Below are positions 16,407 to 25,407 of a DNA stretch of 64,000 nucleotides, in pieces. How positions within the stretch are numbered: the first letter of the stretch is position 1; each line of letters starts with the position of its first letter. The notes beneath the pieces were generated by a model. The model was not told the origin of the DNA and made no database searches. It saw only the letters and a program-made list of their open reading frames with translations. Origin of the DNA: Acidobacteriota bacterium (GTDB lineage: Bacteria > Acidobacteriota > Aminicenantia > Aminicenantales > Saccharicenantaceae); the NCBI GenBank assembly GCA_028749115.1, contig JAQURD010000003.1, positions 1-64,000 of the forward strand, given 5' to 3'. The position numbers and the translations under genes are program-made.

Positions 16407-17282
16407 ATGGCAACCAGCGACATCATTAGAACACTACGCCCCAAGCAGTGGATTAAAAACCTGTTTGTTTTCGCTCCCCTTGTTTTTTCTGTCCAGTTCT
16501 TAAATCCACCCTCCGTTCTCGCCGCAATCCAGGCCTTCCTCAGCTTTTGCCTCATCTCAGGCGCCCTTTATACCTTAAACGACCTTTTTGATATTGAGGA
16601 AGACCGTCGCCACCCCATAAAGCGCAACCGCCCGCTCGCCTCGGGCCGCCTCAAGAAAAAAACCGCCATAATCACCCTGATTATTTCCGGCGTGGCCGGC
16701 CTCGCCCTCGCCTTCTCCCTCAACCTCACCTTTCTTCTGATAATTCTTGGCTACATCATTCTTCAGTTGCTATATTCTCCCTGGCTCAAGCATGTGGTCA
16801 TCATCGACATCTTTGTGGTCGCCGCCGGCTTTTTGCTCCGGGTCATCGCCGGGGCTGTAGCCATCCGGGTGGCTATATCATCCTGGCTCCTTATCTGCAC
16901 GACCCTCCTCGCCCTCTTCCTGAGCATGACCAAAAGGCGCCACGAATACTTCCTTCTGCCCGGAGAGGCCTCGGCCCACCGCCCCGTCCTCAATGAATAC
17001 AGCCCTTATCTTCTCGACCAGATGATATCGGTGGTTACCGCCTCAACCCTGATCGCCTATTGTCTTTATACCGTGTCGGAAGAAACAATCGCCAAATTTC
17101 AGACACGCAATCTTATACTAACGACCCCCTTTGTCCTTTACGGCATATTCCGTTATTTGTACCTCGTTCACCAGAAGAATCAGGGCAGCACGCCAGAAGA
17201 ACTGATCATCAAAGATAAACCGCTTCTCGTCGATATAATTCTCTGGATAATCTCCGTCGCCGTGATTTTGTATTTCAGATGA
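16407..17282 (+). CDS. UbiA-family prenyltransferase, decaprenyl-phosphate phosphoribosyltransferase-like
   Basis: A 291-residue polytopic membrane protein with about eight or nine hydrophobic segments. The first Asp-rich motif NDLFDIEEDRRHPIKRNRP (about 58-77) and the opening RPKQWIKNLFVFAPL match the decaprenyl-phosphate phosphoribosyltransferase branch of UbiA (the mycobacterial DPPR synthase group). That enzyme transfers 5-phosphoribose from PRPP to a polyprenyl phosphate at the inner membrane, giving lipid-linked pentose donors. The second motif is degenerate (the SVAVILYFR end follows IKDKPLLVDIILW, in which KDKP is typical of this branch). It is followed on the same strand by a DUF362 gene, 57 bases away. 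Classic quinone- or heme-type UbiA roles are less likely. Confidence 0.75.
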   Translation: MATSDIIRTLRPKQWIKNLFVFAPLVFSVQFLNPPSVLAAIQAFLSFCLISGALYTLNDLFDIEEDRRHPIKRNRPLASGRLKKKTAIITLIISGVAGLALAFSLNLTFLLIILGYIILQLLYSPWLKHVVIIDIFVVAAGFLLRVIAGAVAIRVAISSWLLICTTLLALFLSMTKRRHEYFLLPGEASAHRPVLNEYSPYLLDQMISVVTASTLIAYCLYTVSEETIAKFQTRNLILTTPFVLYGIFRYLYLVHQKNQGSTPEELIIKDKPLLVDIILWIISVAVILYFR

Positions 17283-17339
17283 TTTAGAATTGATTTGAAA
17301 CTGGCTTATAATTAGCCGTCTGTATGGAGGCAGCACAGG

Positions 17340-18422
17340 ATGACACGCTCAAAAGTGGCTGTGATTAAAACTTCACCCGCTACCGTCCTTGAAGATTATA
17401 CCCGCCTGATGCACCTGGCCGACTATCAAAGCTACATCCCCAAGGACACCCAGATTGGCCTTAAAATCAACATCTCCTGGCACTTCTACTACCCGGCCTG
17501 CTCTACTCCTCCCTGGCAGCTCGAGGGCGTGATCAAAACTCTCCTCGACGATGGTTACCCGCGTGAGAATCTCTATGCCTGCCACAACCGGACCGTAGTT
17601 GTCTCAGCTAAACGCGGCGAGCGAAATAACAAACATCTCCCGGTTGTTCAAAAATATGGCCTGCGCAATGTCCATCTCTATGAAAATGAAGAGTGGATCC
17701 CATATGAGCCTAAAGGCAAGATTCGTGTCCTCTACGATATTTTTCCCCAGGGCATAAAAATACCGAAGCGCTTCCTGGGCAGCAGCATTATCCATCTGCC
17801 GACGATGAAAACTCATGTCTTTACCACCATGACCGGCGCCATGAAAAATGCCTTTGGCGGCCTGCTCAATGAAAAGCGTCACTATACCCATTCGGTCATT
17901 CACGAAACCCTGGTTGACCTCCTGACGATCCAAAAAGAAATTCATCCCGGCCTCTTCGCTGTTACCGACGGTACAATTGCCGGTGATGGCCCCGGGCCAA
18001 GATGTATGGTTCCTCACATCACCAATTATATCCTTGCCTCGGCCGACCAGGTAGCCATTGACGCTATTGCCGCCAGAATGATGGGCTTTGAGCCACTCGA
18101 TCTCAAGTTTATCCGCTTAGCCCACGAGGCCGGACTTGGCTGTGGCGACCCCAAAGAAATAGACATAGTCGGCGAAGATATTTCAGAAGTCAATTTTCAT
18201 TTCCAGAAAGACAAAAACACCTTAGCCAGCAAAGGTCAGAAGCTAATCTACTGGGGCCCGCTCAAACCTTTAGAGAAAGTCCTGCTGCGCTCTTTCATCA
18301 CCCCCTGGTCTTATGTGGCCTCAGTTATTTTCCATGACTATATGTGGCATCCATTTATCGGTCGGCGAAGAACCAAGCAAATCCTTAAAACTGATTGGGG
18401 CCAATTGTTCAGGCAGTATTAG
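17340..18422 (+). CDS. DUF362 domain protein
   Basis: A 360-residue DUF362 protein. Family features include the LKINISWHFYYPACSTPPWQ segment, in place of the usual KPN..G.....A.TTHP, and HLPTMKTHVFTTMTGAMKN (about 155-173), which corresponds to the conserved PK.KTH...TGA.KN block. DGTIAGDGPGPR (about 212-223) corresponds to the family's D......GPG element. Ferredoxin cysteine clusters are absent. The biochemical function of DUF362 is unknown; several members accompany redox or envelope enzymes. A GGAGG-containing leader precedes the ATG. Co-orientation with the prenyltransferase suggests a shared transcript. Confidence 0.8.
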   Translation: MTRSKVAVIKTSPATVLEDYTRLMHLADYQSYIPKDTQIGLKINISWHFYYPACSTPPWQLEGVIKTLLDDGYPRENLYACHNRTVVVSAKRGERNNKHLPVVQKYGLRNVHLYENEEWIPYEPKGKIRVLYDIFPQGIKIPKRFLGSSIIHLPTMKTHVFTTMTGAMKNAFGGLLNEKRHYTHSVIHETLVDLLTIQKEIHPGLFAVTDGTIAGDGPGPRCMVPHITNYILASADQVAIDAIAARMMGFEPLDLKFIRLAHEAGLGCGDPKEIDIVGEDISEVNFHFQKDKNTLASKGQKLIYWGPLKPLEKVLLRSFITPWSYVASVIFHDYMWHPFIGRRRTKQILKTDWGQLFRQY

Positions 18423-18561
18423 TCCGGAGACTTTTACCAAAATCTATATTCGGTGTTTCAATAATCTTAAGTGAAGCGATAGAGCGCAGAGTTCCCGATA
18501 TTTTTTTATATCCTAATTGCTTTTTCGGTTGCTGAGTCGCATTAAGCTAAGAGAAAGTTCA

Positions 18562-20946
18562 TCACCCGTGGCGCTTTTTCTTAGCATAAAAATATGCCCA
18601 GCCAACAATGACCGAAAATAAGGAAAGCAGGCTGATTATAGAGCCCAGAATGAAACTATCTGGCCAATACCTTAGCATGACCAGATGCTCTCCTGGCGGC
18701 ACGACAACTCCTTTAGAAAAAAGGTTGGCCTCAAAAATATCAACCCTTTTCCCATCTACCCAGGCTTTCCAGCCTTGAGCCCAGTTGCCCGGGAAAATAG
18801 CCAGACCAGCAGCCGGGCTATTTATTTTATATTGGCCGTAGCCAGCTTTTTCTTCCAGAATATCAATAGAATAAGCTTCGCTCCGACCCTGACTACCTGC
18901 ACCAAACATATCCTTAATTCCATTATTTTCGCACATCATGAAATCCTTACTGACAATAGCAGTTTTTTCAGGATCGAATTTAGAATCGATAAAGATGTCG
19001 AGCCTCTCCTGTGCAGTTTCTGCTTTCATCAGGTCATAAACAACCAGAGGCCTGGCTGGTTTTTCAGATATAGTCTCAAGATACTGGGTAAAGCCCTCAA
19101 CTATAATTCTCTTCGATTTTTCCGGCGAGAAAAGCGGTTTATTACCAAGATAATATTGACAACCAACATATCTTAAAAACTTTAATTTTTTTTCAGGCGC
19201 CAGGCTTTTTATTTCCCTGATCATCTCATTTTGCCCGGAGGGATAGGTGGCCATAAAATCACTGCTTAAGGTATAGCAGATACCATAAGGAAACCCGGTA
19301 AAGGGGAAAAGTGTGTGGCGATAAAAAGACATTATCGTGACTTCTGGTATTTCCTCCTGGTTTAAAGTAAAAGACTCATTTTCACTGCGATAAATCAAAG
19401 CAGGAGTGTTCATTTCGTTTAAGACAAGCGGTGTGCGGAAATAAGACTCATCTACCGTCGGGTTAATATACCGGTTATGATAAACAGGATCAATAAGGCA
19501 GATAGCCAGCAAAAAGGTTATCAGATAGGTGCGGGCACGATTGGTTCTGTCTATCAAAATAAAACAGATAGTATATAAAACCAGAATAAGAAGTCCAGAG
19601 ATTATCGAATTCAAAAGATGTTCGGCAGAAGCAGGACTATCTATGACCAATAGCCTGATGAGAAAAGAAACAATTTGCTGCCTGAAAATAATAAAGCCAA
19701 ACACCAAGAGGGCAGAGCCAGCTATCAACCACTTTTTAAAGGCAGCAGGCAGGCCAGGTCTCTCCAGCCTGTCCACTGCCAAACCCGCCATCAGGCTGAG
19801 GCAAAATACCGACCCAATAAAAAACTTTACCGGATATCTTATGGATGAAAGAAAGGGTAGATGCTGATAGATAAAAAAGAAAGGCGAATACCGGCCGCAG
19901 GACATTAGGAAAAACAATGCCCCCAGTATTAACCAGAGTTTTATTTTCCTGTCTTTAAGGCTAAAGAGCGATAAAAAGAAAAGGAACAAAGCTCCAAAAC
20001 CAATATATAGGCTGTAATAAAGAGGATAGCCACGGTTAAAAAGATGACCACCCCAGAAATCATTTCGTCCTGGTTGGCGCTCGTCACCAAAAATCCCAGG
20101 GAAAGCCAGGTTGGCTGTCTGAATCAACTCTAAAGGCCAGATTTCCGCTTGAGATGAACGTTCAGTTTTAGCCAGCATTTCAAAGGAAGGGATAAGTTGA
20201 ACTGAAGAAATCAAAACCGCCAGGAAAACTGTTATGATTAACTTAAAGAAATAGCTTTTAAATGGCTGGCTGGTAATAAAGGCCTGGCCAAGCACGAGGA
20301 TGCCAGCTATTATGATAAACTCAGGTGCCCCGGCCAGAATCAAAAGAACCCAGACCAGAATGTTAAAAAAGAAGGTTGAAGATCTTATCGGCCGGTTCAA
20401 TCTGGCTAAAAGGAGTGCCCACATCATCCAGGCAATAGCCGCTAAGTGGTTATAAAATTCAAAAGAGGAAAGATACATACCACTGAAAAAAAACAGACTG
20501 CTGGCCAGAAAAGAAGCCCTCCTGGAAAGCCCATAAGATTTCCCCAGAAGGTGCATTCCCAACCAGCCGATTATCGGATGAATTAAATAATGAATTTTAA
20601 AAGCCACAAAAAATGGAAGAAATAGATAAAGCCAGGTAGTTGGATAAAAGACAGCGGTTTTCATATTAGCCAGGAAAGGCTGGCCCTGGCCGTGTGAATC
20701 TGTCCAGAGGGCAAAATTTCCTTCCTTTAGAAGCTGAACAGCATGCATTCTAAGCGGTATTTCCAGTAAAGTTGAATCCCGCTCATAAAAGGTTCTGGCT
20801 CTGAAGAAAAAAGAGGAGAAGAGAAGAAGAAAAATTATGATAAAAACAAGAAAATAAAATAAATCAACTCTTCCCAGAAGGGCTGCCCCTCTATTTTTTT
20901 CTGTTTCCATCATCATCGGCTTATTAAATCTTACGGGCTTTTTCAT
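18562..20946 (-). CDS. YfhO-family multi-pass membrane protein
   Basis: A large membrane protein (about 794 residues from the chosen start) with a dozen or more hydrophobic helices in the first two thirds, a soluble extracytoplasmic part, and a final helix before FYAKKKRHG. This layout, and the ending PGNWAQGWKAWVDGKRVDI...GVVVPPGEHLVMLRYWP, is characteristic of the YfhO/GT-C-like family. Its members are thought to modify lipid-linked or wall polymers with sugars, and in Firmicutes are linked to lipoteichoic-acid glycosylation. The ORF track's GTG start at 21054 has no ribosome binding site; the ATG at 20946 or the triple ATG at 20916 is more plausible, and none has a strong site. It stands alone between DUF362 and the pilus locus. 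Confidence 0.75.
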   Translation of the reverse strand: MKKPVRFNKPMMMETEKNRGAALLGRVDLFYFLVFIIIFLLLFSSFFFRARTFYERDSTLLEIPLRMHAVQLLKEGNFALWTDSHGQGQPFLANMKTAVFYPTTWLYLFLPFFVAFKIHYLIHPIIGWLGMHLLGKSYGLSRRASFLASSLFFFSGMYLSSFEFYNHLAAIAWMMWALLLARLNRPIRSSTFFFNILVWVLLILAGAPEFIIIAGILVLGQAFITSQPFKSYFFKLIITVFLAVLISSVQLIPSFEMLAKTERSSQAEIWPLELIQTANLAFPGIFGDERQPGRNDFWGGHLFNRGYPLYYSLYIGFGALFLFFLSLFSLKDRKIKLWLILGALFFLMSCGRYSPFFFIYQHLPFLSSIRYPVKFFIGSVFCLSLMAGLAVDRLERPGLPAAFKKWLIAGSALLVFGFIIFRQQIVSFLIRLLVIDSPASAEHLLNSIISGLLILVLYTICFILIDRTNRARTYLITFLLAICLIDPVYHNRYINPTVDESYFRTPLVLNEMNTPALIYRSENESFTLNQEEIPEVTIMSFYRHTLFPFTGFPYGICYTLSSDFMATYPSGQNEMIREIKSLAPEKKLKFLRYVGCQYYLGNKPLFSPEKSKRIIVEGFTQYLETISEKPARPLVVYDLMKAETAQERLDIFIDSKFDPEKTAIVSKDFMMCENNGIKDMFGAGSQGRSEAYSIDILEEKAGYGQYKINSPAAGLAIFPGNWAQGWKAWVDGKRVDIFEANLFSKGVVVPPGEHLVMLRYWPDSFILGSIISLLSLFSVIVGWAYFYAKKKRHG

Positions 20947-21054
20947 TTTCCAGACGCTTATTAGTTTATCCTTATCCTGATGGTAAATCACGAATTTATT
21001 AGACAATTTTAATATGCATAGATTCTTTATGAAAATGAATATCAAAAAGAGCAC

Positions 21055-21391
21055 CAGGAGCCGACCTGCTCAACAAGCCTATTTCTACTCCAATATCGAA
21101 TGCCAGAACTCAGAGAGTTTATTACGAGGCCTCAATATTAATCTCCTCTCTGGCGAGAAAGAAGTAGATGAGAAGCAAATTTGTGATTGCCGGGCATTCA
21201 CTCTAATCTATCTATCTATATATAACGCCGGATGATAAGGATAATAGTTATCTAACTTTCTATACACTAAAAAACAACTGCTGTTGACATGGGGCACACA
21301 TGGTTTCTCCTTCTTTATTGCAGGTTTGTTTAAGGTATAAAAAAAGGGCGGCCGAAGCCGCCCTTCGCTCATCTGCAAAGTTAAAGTCTGA
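21055..21391. other. Intergenic stretch downstream of the pilin gene
   Basis: It contains the strong terminator at 21338-21365. The remaining sequence (21055-21330) shows no gene I can support; the ORFs here overlap the terminator or lack ribosome binding sites. Confidence 0.6.
21338..21365 (-). terminator. Rho-independent terminator of the pilin gene
   Basis: On the minus strand GGGCGGC, loop TTCG and GCCGCCC form a perfect 7-bp stem extended by A-T pairs, followed by a run of seven or more T. It starts about 27 bases after the pilin stop codon, so the pilin mRNA is probably monocistronic and highly expressed. Confidence 0.9.
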
Positions 21392-21961
21392 TCAGGTACC
21401 AGCTGAGCCAGCAGCTGTACGAGGACCAATAACCAGGCTACCATTCCAGTTGACAATTTCGTTGTTAAAATCCTGCATGGTGTTAACTTCATACAGGCTG
21501 GCGGTAGGATCTTCGGGATCGTATGTTATATCATCGTTGGTTCCATCTCTGCCCCCTGAACCGATAATAAATTCATCATCTCCCATCTCTGCCGCATCGG
21601 CATAAGCAATACCATATTCATTTCCCGCGCAATTAACACCAGTATAAGCATAGAAGAAGTTGCCCCACTGGTCTCTTATCGGGACAGTCTTAAGATAAAA
21701 ACCCTGAAGAGCTTGGACCAAAGGGTCACTGGTTCCAGCAAACACACCATTGTGCAGAGTAGTATCACTAAATCTGCCTTTATCAGTAATATAGTCCATC
21801 AAACCGGTAGCCAGAGTGTTAGTGTCCTTCATGGTGCCTTTTTGCTTGGCTTTCTGCAGGGCGGACATGGCGTTGGGGATTAACAGAGCGGCCAGAATAC
21901 CGATAATGGCCACGACGATGAGCATTTCGATGAGGGTGAATCCTCTCATCTTTCTTAACAT
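21392..21961 (-). CDS. pilA: Type IV pilin / GspG-like major pseudopilin
   Basis: A 189-residue prepilin. The short leader MLRKMRG is followed by the class III cleavage motif G^FTLIEMLIVVAIIGILAA with Glu at +5, then the hydrophobic N-terminal helix. The region VPIRDQWGNFFYAYTG resembles the conserved DPWGN segment of GspG/type IV major pilins. An AGGAGG ribosome binding site lies seven bases before the ATG. A sigma-54 promoter is located upstream and a strong terminator downstream. Neighbouring pilS/pilR and pilB/T/C make it the main structural subunit of this locus; a type II secretion pseudopilus is the alternative, but the presence of pilT favours a retractile pilus. Confidence 0.92.
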   Translation of the reverse strand: MLRKMRGFTLIEMLIVVAIIGILAALLIPNAMSALQKAKQKGTMKDTNTLATGLMDYITDKGRFSDTTLHNGVFAGTSDPLVQALQGFYLKTVPIRDQWGNFFYAYTGVNCAGNEYGIAYADAAEMGDDEFIIGSGGRDGTNDDITYDPEDPTASLYEVNTMQDFNNEIVNWNGSLVIGPRTAAGSAGT

Positions 21962-22308
21962 TTTAATACCTCCTAATTTCTCGCCGACTATCCGCCGGCT
22001 GAGATGTTATTATTTCTTTTTACACTTATTTATATATGCAAATTATGTGCCTGATTCATTATATATGATATCTTATTGATATTAAACAATTTAACAATAA
22101 TGCCATCTTGTATCCACCCCATTAATGAACAAATAATGTCATCCTCAGCCGACAAATATTGCCACTTTCTTCCCCTCCCTGCCACCTTCCTCATATGTAT
22201 CTCTCTCCAGCTCGGTTTTTAAGTTTATCATAAGAAAAAAAACATGTCCAGTGACCGGCTTTTAGCTGAAACATTCTCTCCTGCCTTACCCTCATTTTTT
22301 CTGCCAGC
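21962..22308. other. Intergenic region between pilin and response regulator genes
   Basis: This 347-base stretch holds the pilin ribosome binding site and the sigma-54 promoter. The part beyond (22060-22308) is AT-rich and would be the place for PilR-like binding sites. I see no gene in it; the ORF at 22191-22427 is out of frame with the regulator and rejected. Confidence 0.6.
22037..22051 (-). promoter_or_regulatory. Sigma-54 (-24/-12) promoter of pilA
   Basis: On the minus strand the sequence GGCACATAATTTGCA has GG and GC separated by exactly ten bases and matches the consensus GGCAC-N5-TTGCA. The predicted start lies near 22026, giving a 5' leader of about 65 bases. The next gene upstream encodes a sigma-54 activator, which strengthens the call. 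Confidence 0.88.
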
Positions 22309-23805
22309 TTAGTGGCTGCCCTCTCTTTCGGTTTCTTTTCCGGCTGTCCGACCATTATTGACAGCTGAAACACGCATTTTCTCTGCCTTCCTACTATTTG
22401 CAATCTCCTCCACTTCATCTTCACCAATCAGGTCGCTTACTCTGGGTTTAAGTCCATATTTATTAATCAAATAGCGTAGGGTGCGGTAACTTACCCCCAG
22501 CTTCGGGGCTGCATCTTTTATCTTCCCTCCACTTACTTCCAGAGCTTTAACTATGTACTTTCTGGCGATATCATCAAGGTAGTCATTTAGATTGAAACCA
22601 TTTTTGAGATTCACCCGCTGGCCATTGGACTGCCCCTGGCCGAGCATCTCTGCCGGCAGACAGGCCGGAGTAATTGTCTCCCGATCTTCAATGGCTACAA
22701 TTCTTTCAATCACATTTTCGAGTTCCCTGATATTTCCCGGCCAGCTATAAGCCTCAAAAAGACTGATCACATCAGGCGCCAGCCGCTTCATCTTTTTCCC
22801 CATCTGCTGGCAGTACTTCTGCAAAAAATGCTGGATAAGAAGCGGAATATCTTCCGTTCTTTTCCGAAGTGGAGGCATCTCAAAGGAAATAACATTCAGC
22901 CGGTAATAAAGATCTTCCCGGAATTTGCCTTCCTCAATAAGCTTCTTCAAATCCTGATTGGTAGCCGCTATTAAACGGACATCAACCGGAATCTCCTCCG
23001 TTCCGCCGACCCGCCTGATCTTCTTTTCCTGCAGGGCACGAAGCAGCTTGACCTGCGTCCAGGGAGACATGTCGGCTATTTCATCGAGGAAAAGAGTCCC
23101 TTTATGGGCGACCTCAAACATGCCTTTCTTGTCGGAAATAGCCCCGGTAAAAGACCCCTTAGTATGTCCGAAAAGCTCGCTTTCCAGGAGATTTTCGGGC
23201 AGAGCTGCACAATTGATGGTGATAAAAGGTTTATCCTTTCTCCGGCTCAAATTATGGATAGCCCGGGCAGCCATTTCTTTGCCAGTGCCACTGTCGCCGG
23301 TAATTAGCACTGTGCTGTCCGTACCGGCCACTTTATCAATCAGAAGATAAATTTCCTGCATCAGCCGGCTTTTACCGATCATGTTTTCAAATTTATATTT
23401 CTCTTTAAGGTCTTTTTTGAGCAGGATGTTTTCAATCTCTAAATGCTTCCTCTCCAGCCCCCTGGCCACCAGAATCTTGATCTCCTCTATATCAAAGGGC
23501 TTGACAATATAATCAAGCGCTCCTGCTTTCAGGGCTTCAACCGCCTGTTGAATGCTGCCATAAGCCGTGATGGCGATAACCGGCACCTCCGGCTGATTCT
23601 CTTTGACATATTTGAGAATTTCCATACCGCTGAGATGGGGCATCCTGATATCGGTAATAACCAGGTCAACACTGTTGTTGGTCAAGATATCAAGGGCTTC
23701 GGCCCCGGAAGCAGCCGTCTTAACTTCATAGCCTTCCTTTTTAAACATCATGCCCAGAACATCCAGCAGGCTTTTTTCATCGTCTATAATAAGCAGCGTG
23801 TCCAT
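22309..23805 (-). CDS. pilR: Sigma-54-dependent response regulator (PilR/NtrC family)
   Basis: A 498-residue NtrC-type regulator. The receiver domain covers about 1-120 with acidic pocket DDE (9-11), phospho-acceptor Asp in VITDIRMP (about 54) and Lys in VKPF. The AAA+ domain (about 140-380) has Walker A GDSGTGKE, the sigma-54-contacting GAFTGA loop as GSFTGA, and Walker B GTLFLDEI. The C-terminal Fis-type HTH is SGGKIKDAAPKLGVSYRTLRYL. The tail after the HTH is about 40 residues longer than usual. It is encoded just downstream of a pilS-like kinase, 61 bases away, and next to a sigma-54 promoter in front of pilA. Confidence 0.92.
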   Translation of the reverse strand: MDTLLIIDDEKSLLDVLGMMFKKEGYEVKTAASGAEALDILTNNSVDLVITDIRMPHLSGMEILKYVKENQPEVPVIAITAYGSIQQAVEALKAGALDYIVKPFDIEEIKILVARGLERKHLEIENILLKKDLKEKYKFENMIGKSRLMQEIYLLIDKVAGTDSTVLITGDSGTGKEMAARAIHNLSRRKDKPFITINCAALPENLLESELFGHTKGSFTGAISDKKGMFEVAHKGTLFLDEIADMSPWTQVKLLRALQEKKIRRVGGTEEIPVDVRLIAATNQDLKKLIEEGKFREDLYYRLNVISFEMPPLRKRTEDIPLLIQHFLQKYCQQMGKKMKRLAPDVISLFEAYSWPGNIRELENVIERIVAIEDRETITPACLPAEMLGQGQSNGQRVNLKNGFNLNDYLDDIARKYIVKALEVSGGKIKDAAPKLGVSYRTLRYLINKYGLKPRVSDLIGEDEVEEIANSRKAEKMRVSAVNNGRTAGKETEREGSH

Positions 23806-23866
23806 TTTATTTTCCTTTGTTAATTTATTTAGCAGTTTAATTTATTAAGCAATTTAAGCCATCTAT

Positions 23867-25150
23867 TTATTGCCTGCCATTTAAAGCATTTTCATTGACG
23901 GGAGGTAGAGTAATGATAATTTCTGTCCCCTGACCTTCCTTAGAATTTATTTGAATTTTCCCCTCATAGTCTTCGACCAGGCGCTTGACGGTGGCCAGGC
24001 CCAGCCCCCGCCCTTCACCAAAGCCAGAATAAAAAGGCACAAAGAGATTTTCCTTATCCTTCTCACTCATTCCCTGGCCTGTATCGGACACAATAAATTT
24101 TAAGCCATCTCGTCTGGAATTATAAAAACTCAGGCTCAGCCGTCCCCCATCTGGCATGGCTTTAATGGCATTTTTAACCAGATTCCAGAAAATCTGCTTA
24201 AAATGATTCGGGTTGCCATAATAGGTAATCTTCCTGACTAAATAATTGCCCTCGATGCGGATCCTGTTTCCATCCAGGTCGCCACCAGTGCGCAGTGTCT
24301 CCAGTGTTTCATGCAGGAGCATTCCCAGATCGATCTGGGTAAACATTTTCTTGGAAGGGGCAGAAAAATCCAGAAACTGTTCCAGAAGCTGCGAGACACG
24401 ATTGGACTCCTTGACAATAATCTCCATCAGGCGGGCTTGTTCGCCGTTGCAATTCAGTCCGCTCTTCAAGAGCTGAACAGCACTGGAGATAGAGGCTAAG
24501 GGATTCCGTATCTCATGAGCTAGAGTAGCCGAAACTCTCCCGCCCTCAGCCAGCCTCTCTCTCAAAATGATTTCTTTCTGGGCTTGAGCAAGAGCCTGCC
24601 TGGTTTTGCGCAGGTTGCGTGATAGATAACTCATAAAAAAGGCCACCGCAAAAAACACCGCCCAGGCCAGTATCAGATTAAATAAAACCGTCCCGAAAGG
24701 AGGATTACTGGCCTGCTCCTGATTAAAATGAGGGATATAACCAAAATAAGTCCCATCGACCAGAACACCAAACAGAATAGCTGACAGCCCGGCTGCTAAA
24801 TAAGTTGCTTTGACAGAAATCACCAGGCTGGCCGCAATGATAGCAAAAACATACAAAAAATAAGTGGCAGTAGTCACCCCCTCAGAGATATAGACCAGAA
24901 AGGTAATCAGCAGTAAATCCATAATCAACTGCAGATAGGCCTGCCCGACCAGCCATTTTCCCCAGAGATAAAGCAAATAATAAATAAGCGATAGACCATA
25001 GAAACTGGCCACAGCATAAAGGAAAACGGGCGGGAAAGGATTACCGGTTGAATACTGAATGATTAAAGCCGCAATCAAAATGCAGGTGATAATAAGCAGG
25101 CGAAATAAAATATAGCGGAGAAGATCCTTTTTTTCGACTGTCTCTTTCAT
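23867..25150 (-). CDS. pilS: Membrane sensor histidine kinase (PilS-like)
   Basis: A 427-residue kinase. About six hydrophobic helices fill residues 12-190. A coiled-coil linker leads to the HisKA box LAHEIRNPLASISSAVQLL (His about 215), and the HATPase domain follows with N box FWNLVKNAIKAMPDGG, G1 VSDTGQGM and G2 GEGRGLGLATVKRL. There is no periplasmic sensor domain and no PAS domain, as in PilS, which senses pilin through its membrane part. The pairing with the sigma-54 regulator downstream makes it the probable activator of pilin transcription. Confidence 0.9.
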   Translation of the reverse strand: MKETVEKKDLLRYILFRLLIITCILIAALIIQYSTGNPFPPVFLYAVASFYGLSLIYYLLYLWGKWLVGQAYLQLIMDLLLITFLVYISEGVTTATYFLYVFAIIAASLVISVKATYLAAGLSAILFGVLVDGTYFGYIPHFNQEQASNPPFGTVLFNLILAWAVFFAVAFFMSYLSRNLRKTRQALAQAQKEIILRERLAEGGRVSATLAHEIRNPLASISSAVQLLKSGLNCNGEQARLMEIIVKESNRVSQLLEQFLDFSAPSKKMFTQIDLGMLLHETLETLRTGGDLDGNRIRIEGNYLVRKITYYGNPNHFKQIFWNLVKNAIKAMPDGGRLSLSFYNSRRDGLKFIVSDTGQGMSEKDKENLFVPFYSGFGEGRGLGLATVKRLVEDYEGKIQINSKEGQGTEIIITLPPVNENALNGRQ

Positions 25151-25407
25151 GACATCTGACCTAATAACCTCAGAAATTCCCTCTTCGCTCCCTTTGACCT
25201 GCTTCTGCTTCTTTTCCTTGAGATTTTGAGTTCTGGATCATCCGCCCGGAACTCTGCTCCTTAAAACCAGGAAAAGTCAGCTTCAGAGTCACTCAGCCTT
25301 CTTCGGTGCTGTGGTCACCAGCTAATTACCAGAAATATTTCCATCGAGCTTCTTAAAAGCTCGAATTATCGGCTTGAACTCTTTGCTTCTTTCCCTCCAC
25401 CACTTGC

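Noticed and set aside
16238-16555. 105-codon minus-strand ORF over the UbiA start
   Set aside because: It overlaps the conserved start of the UbiA-like gene on the opposite strand and has shadow-like composition.
25340-25375. Hairpin CGAGCTT-CTTAA-AAGCTCG between pilC and pilS
   Set aside because: A stem exists but no T run follows on either strand, so I do not call it a terminator.
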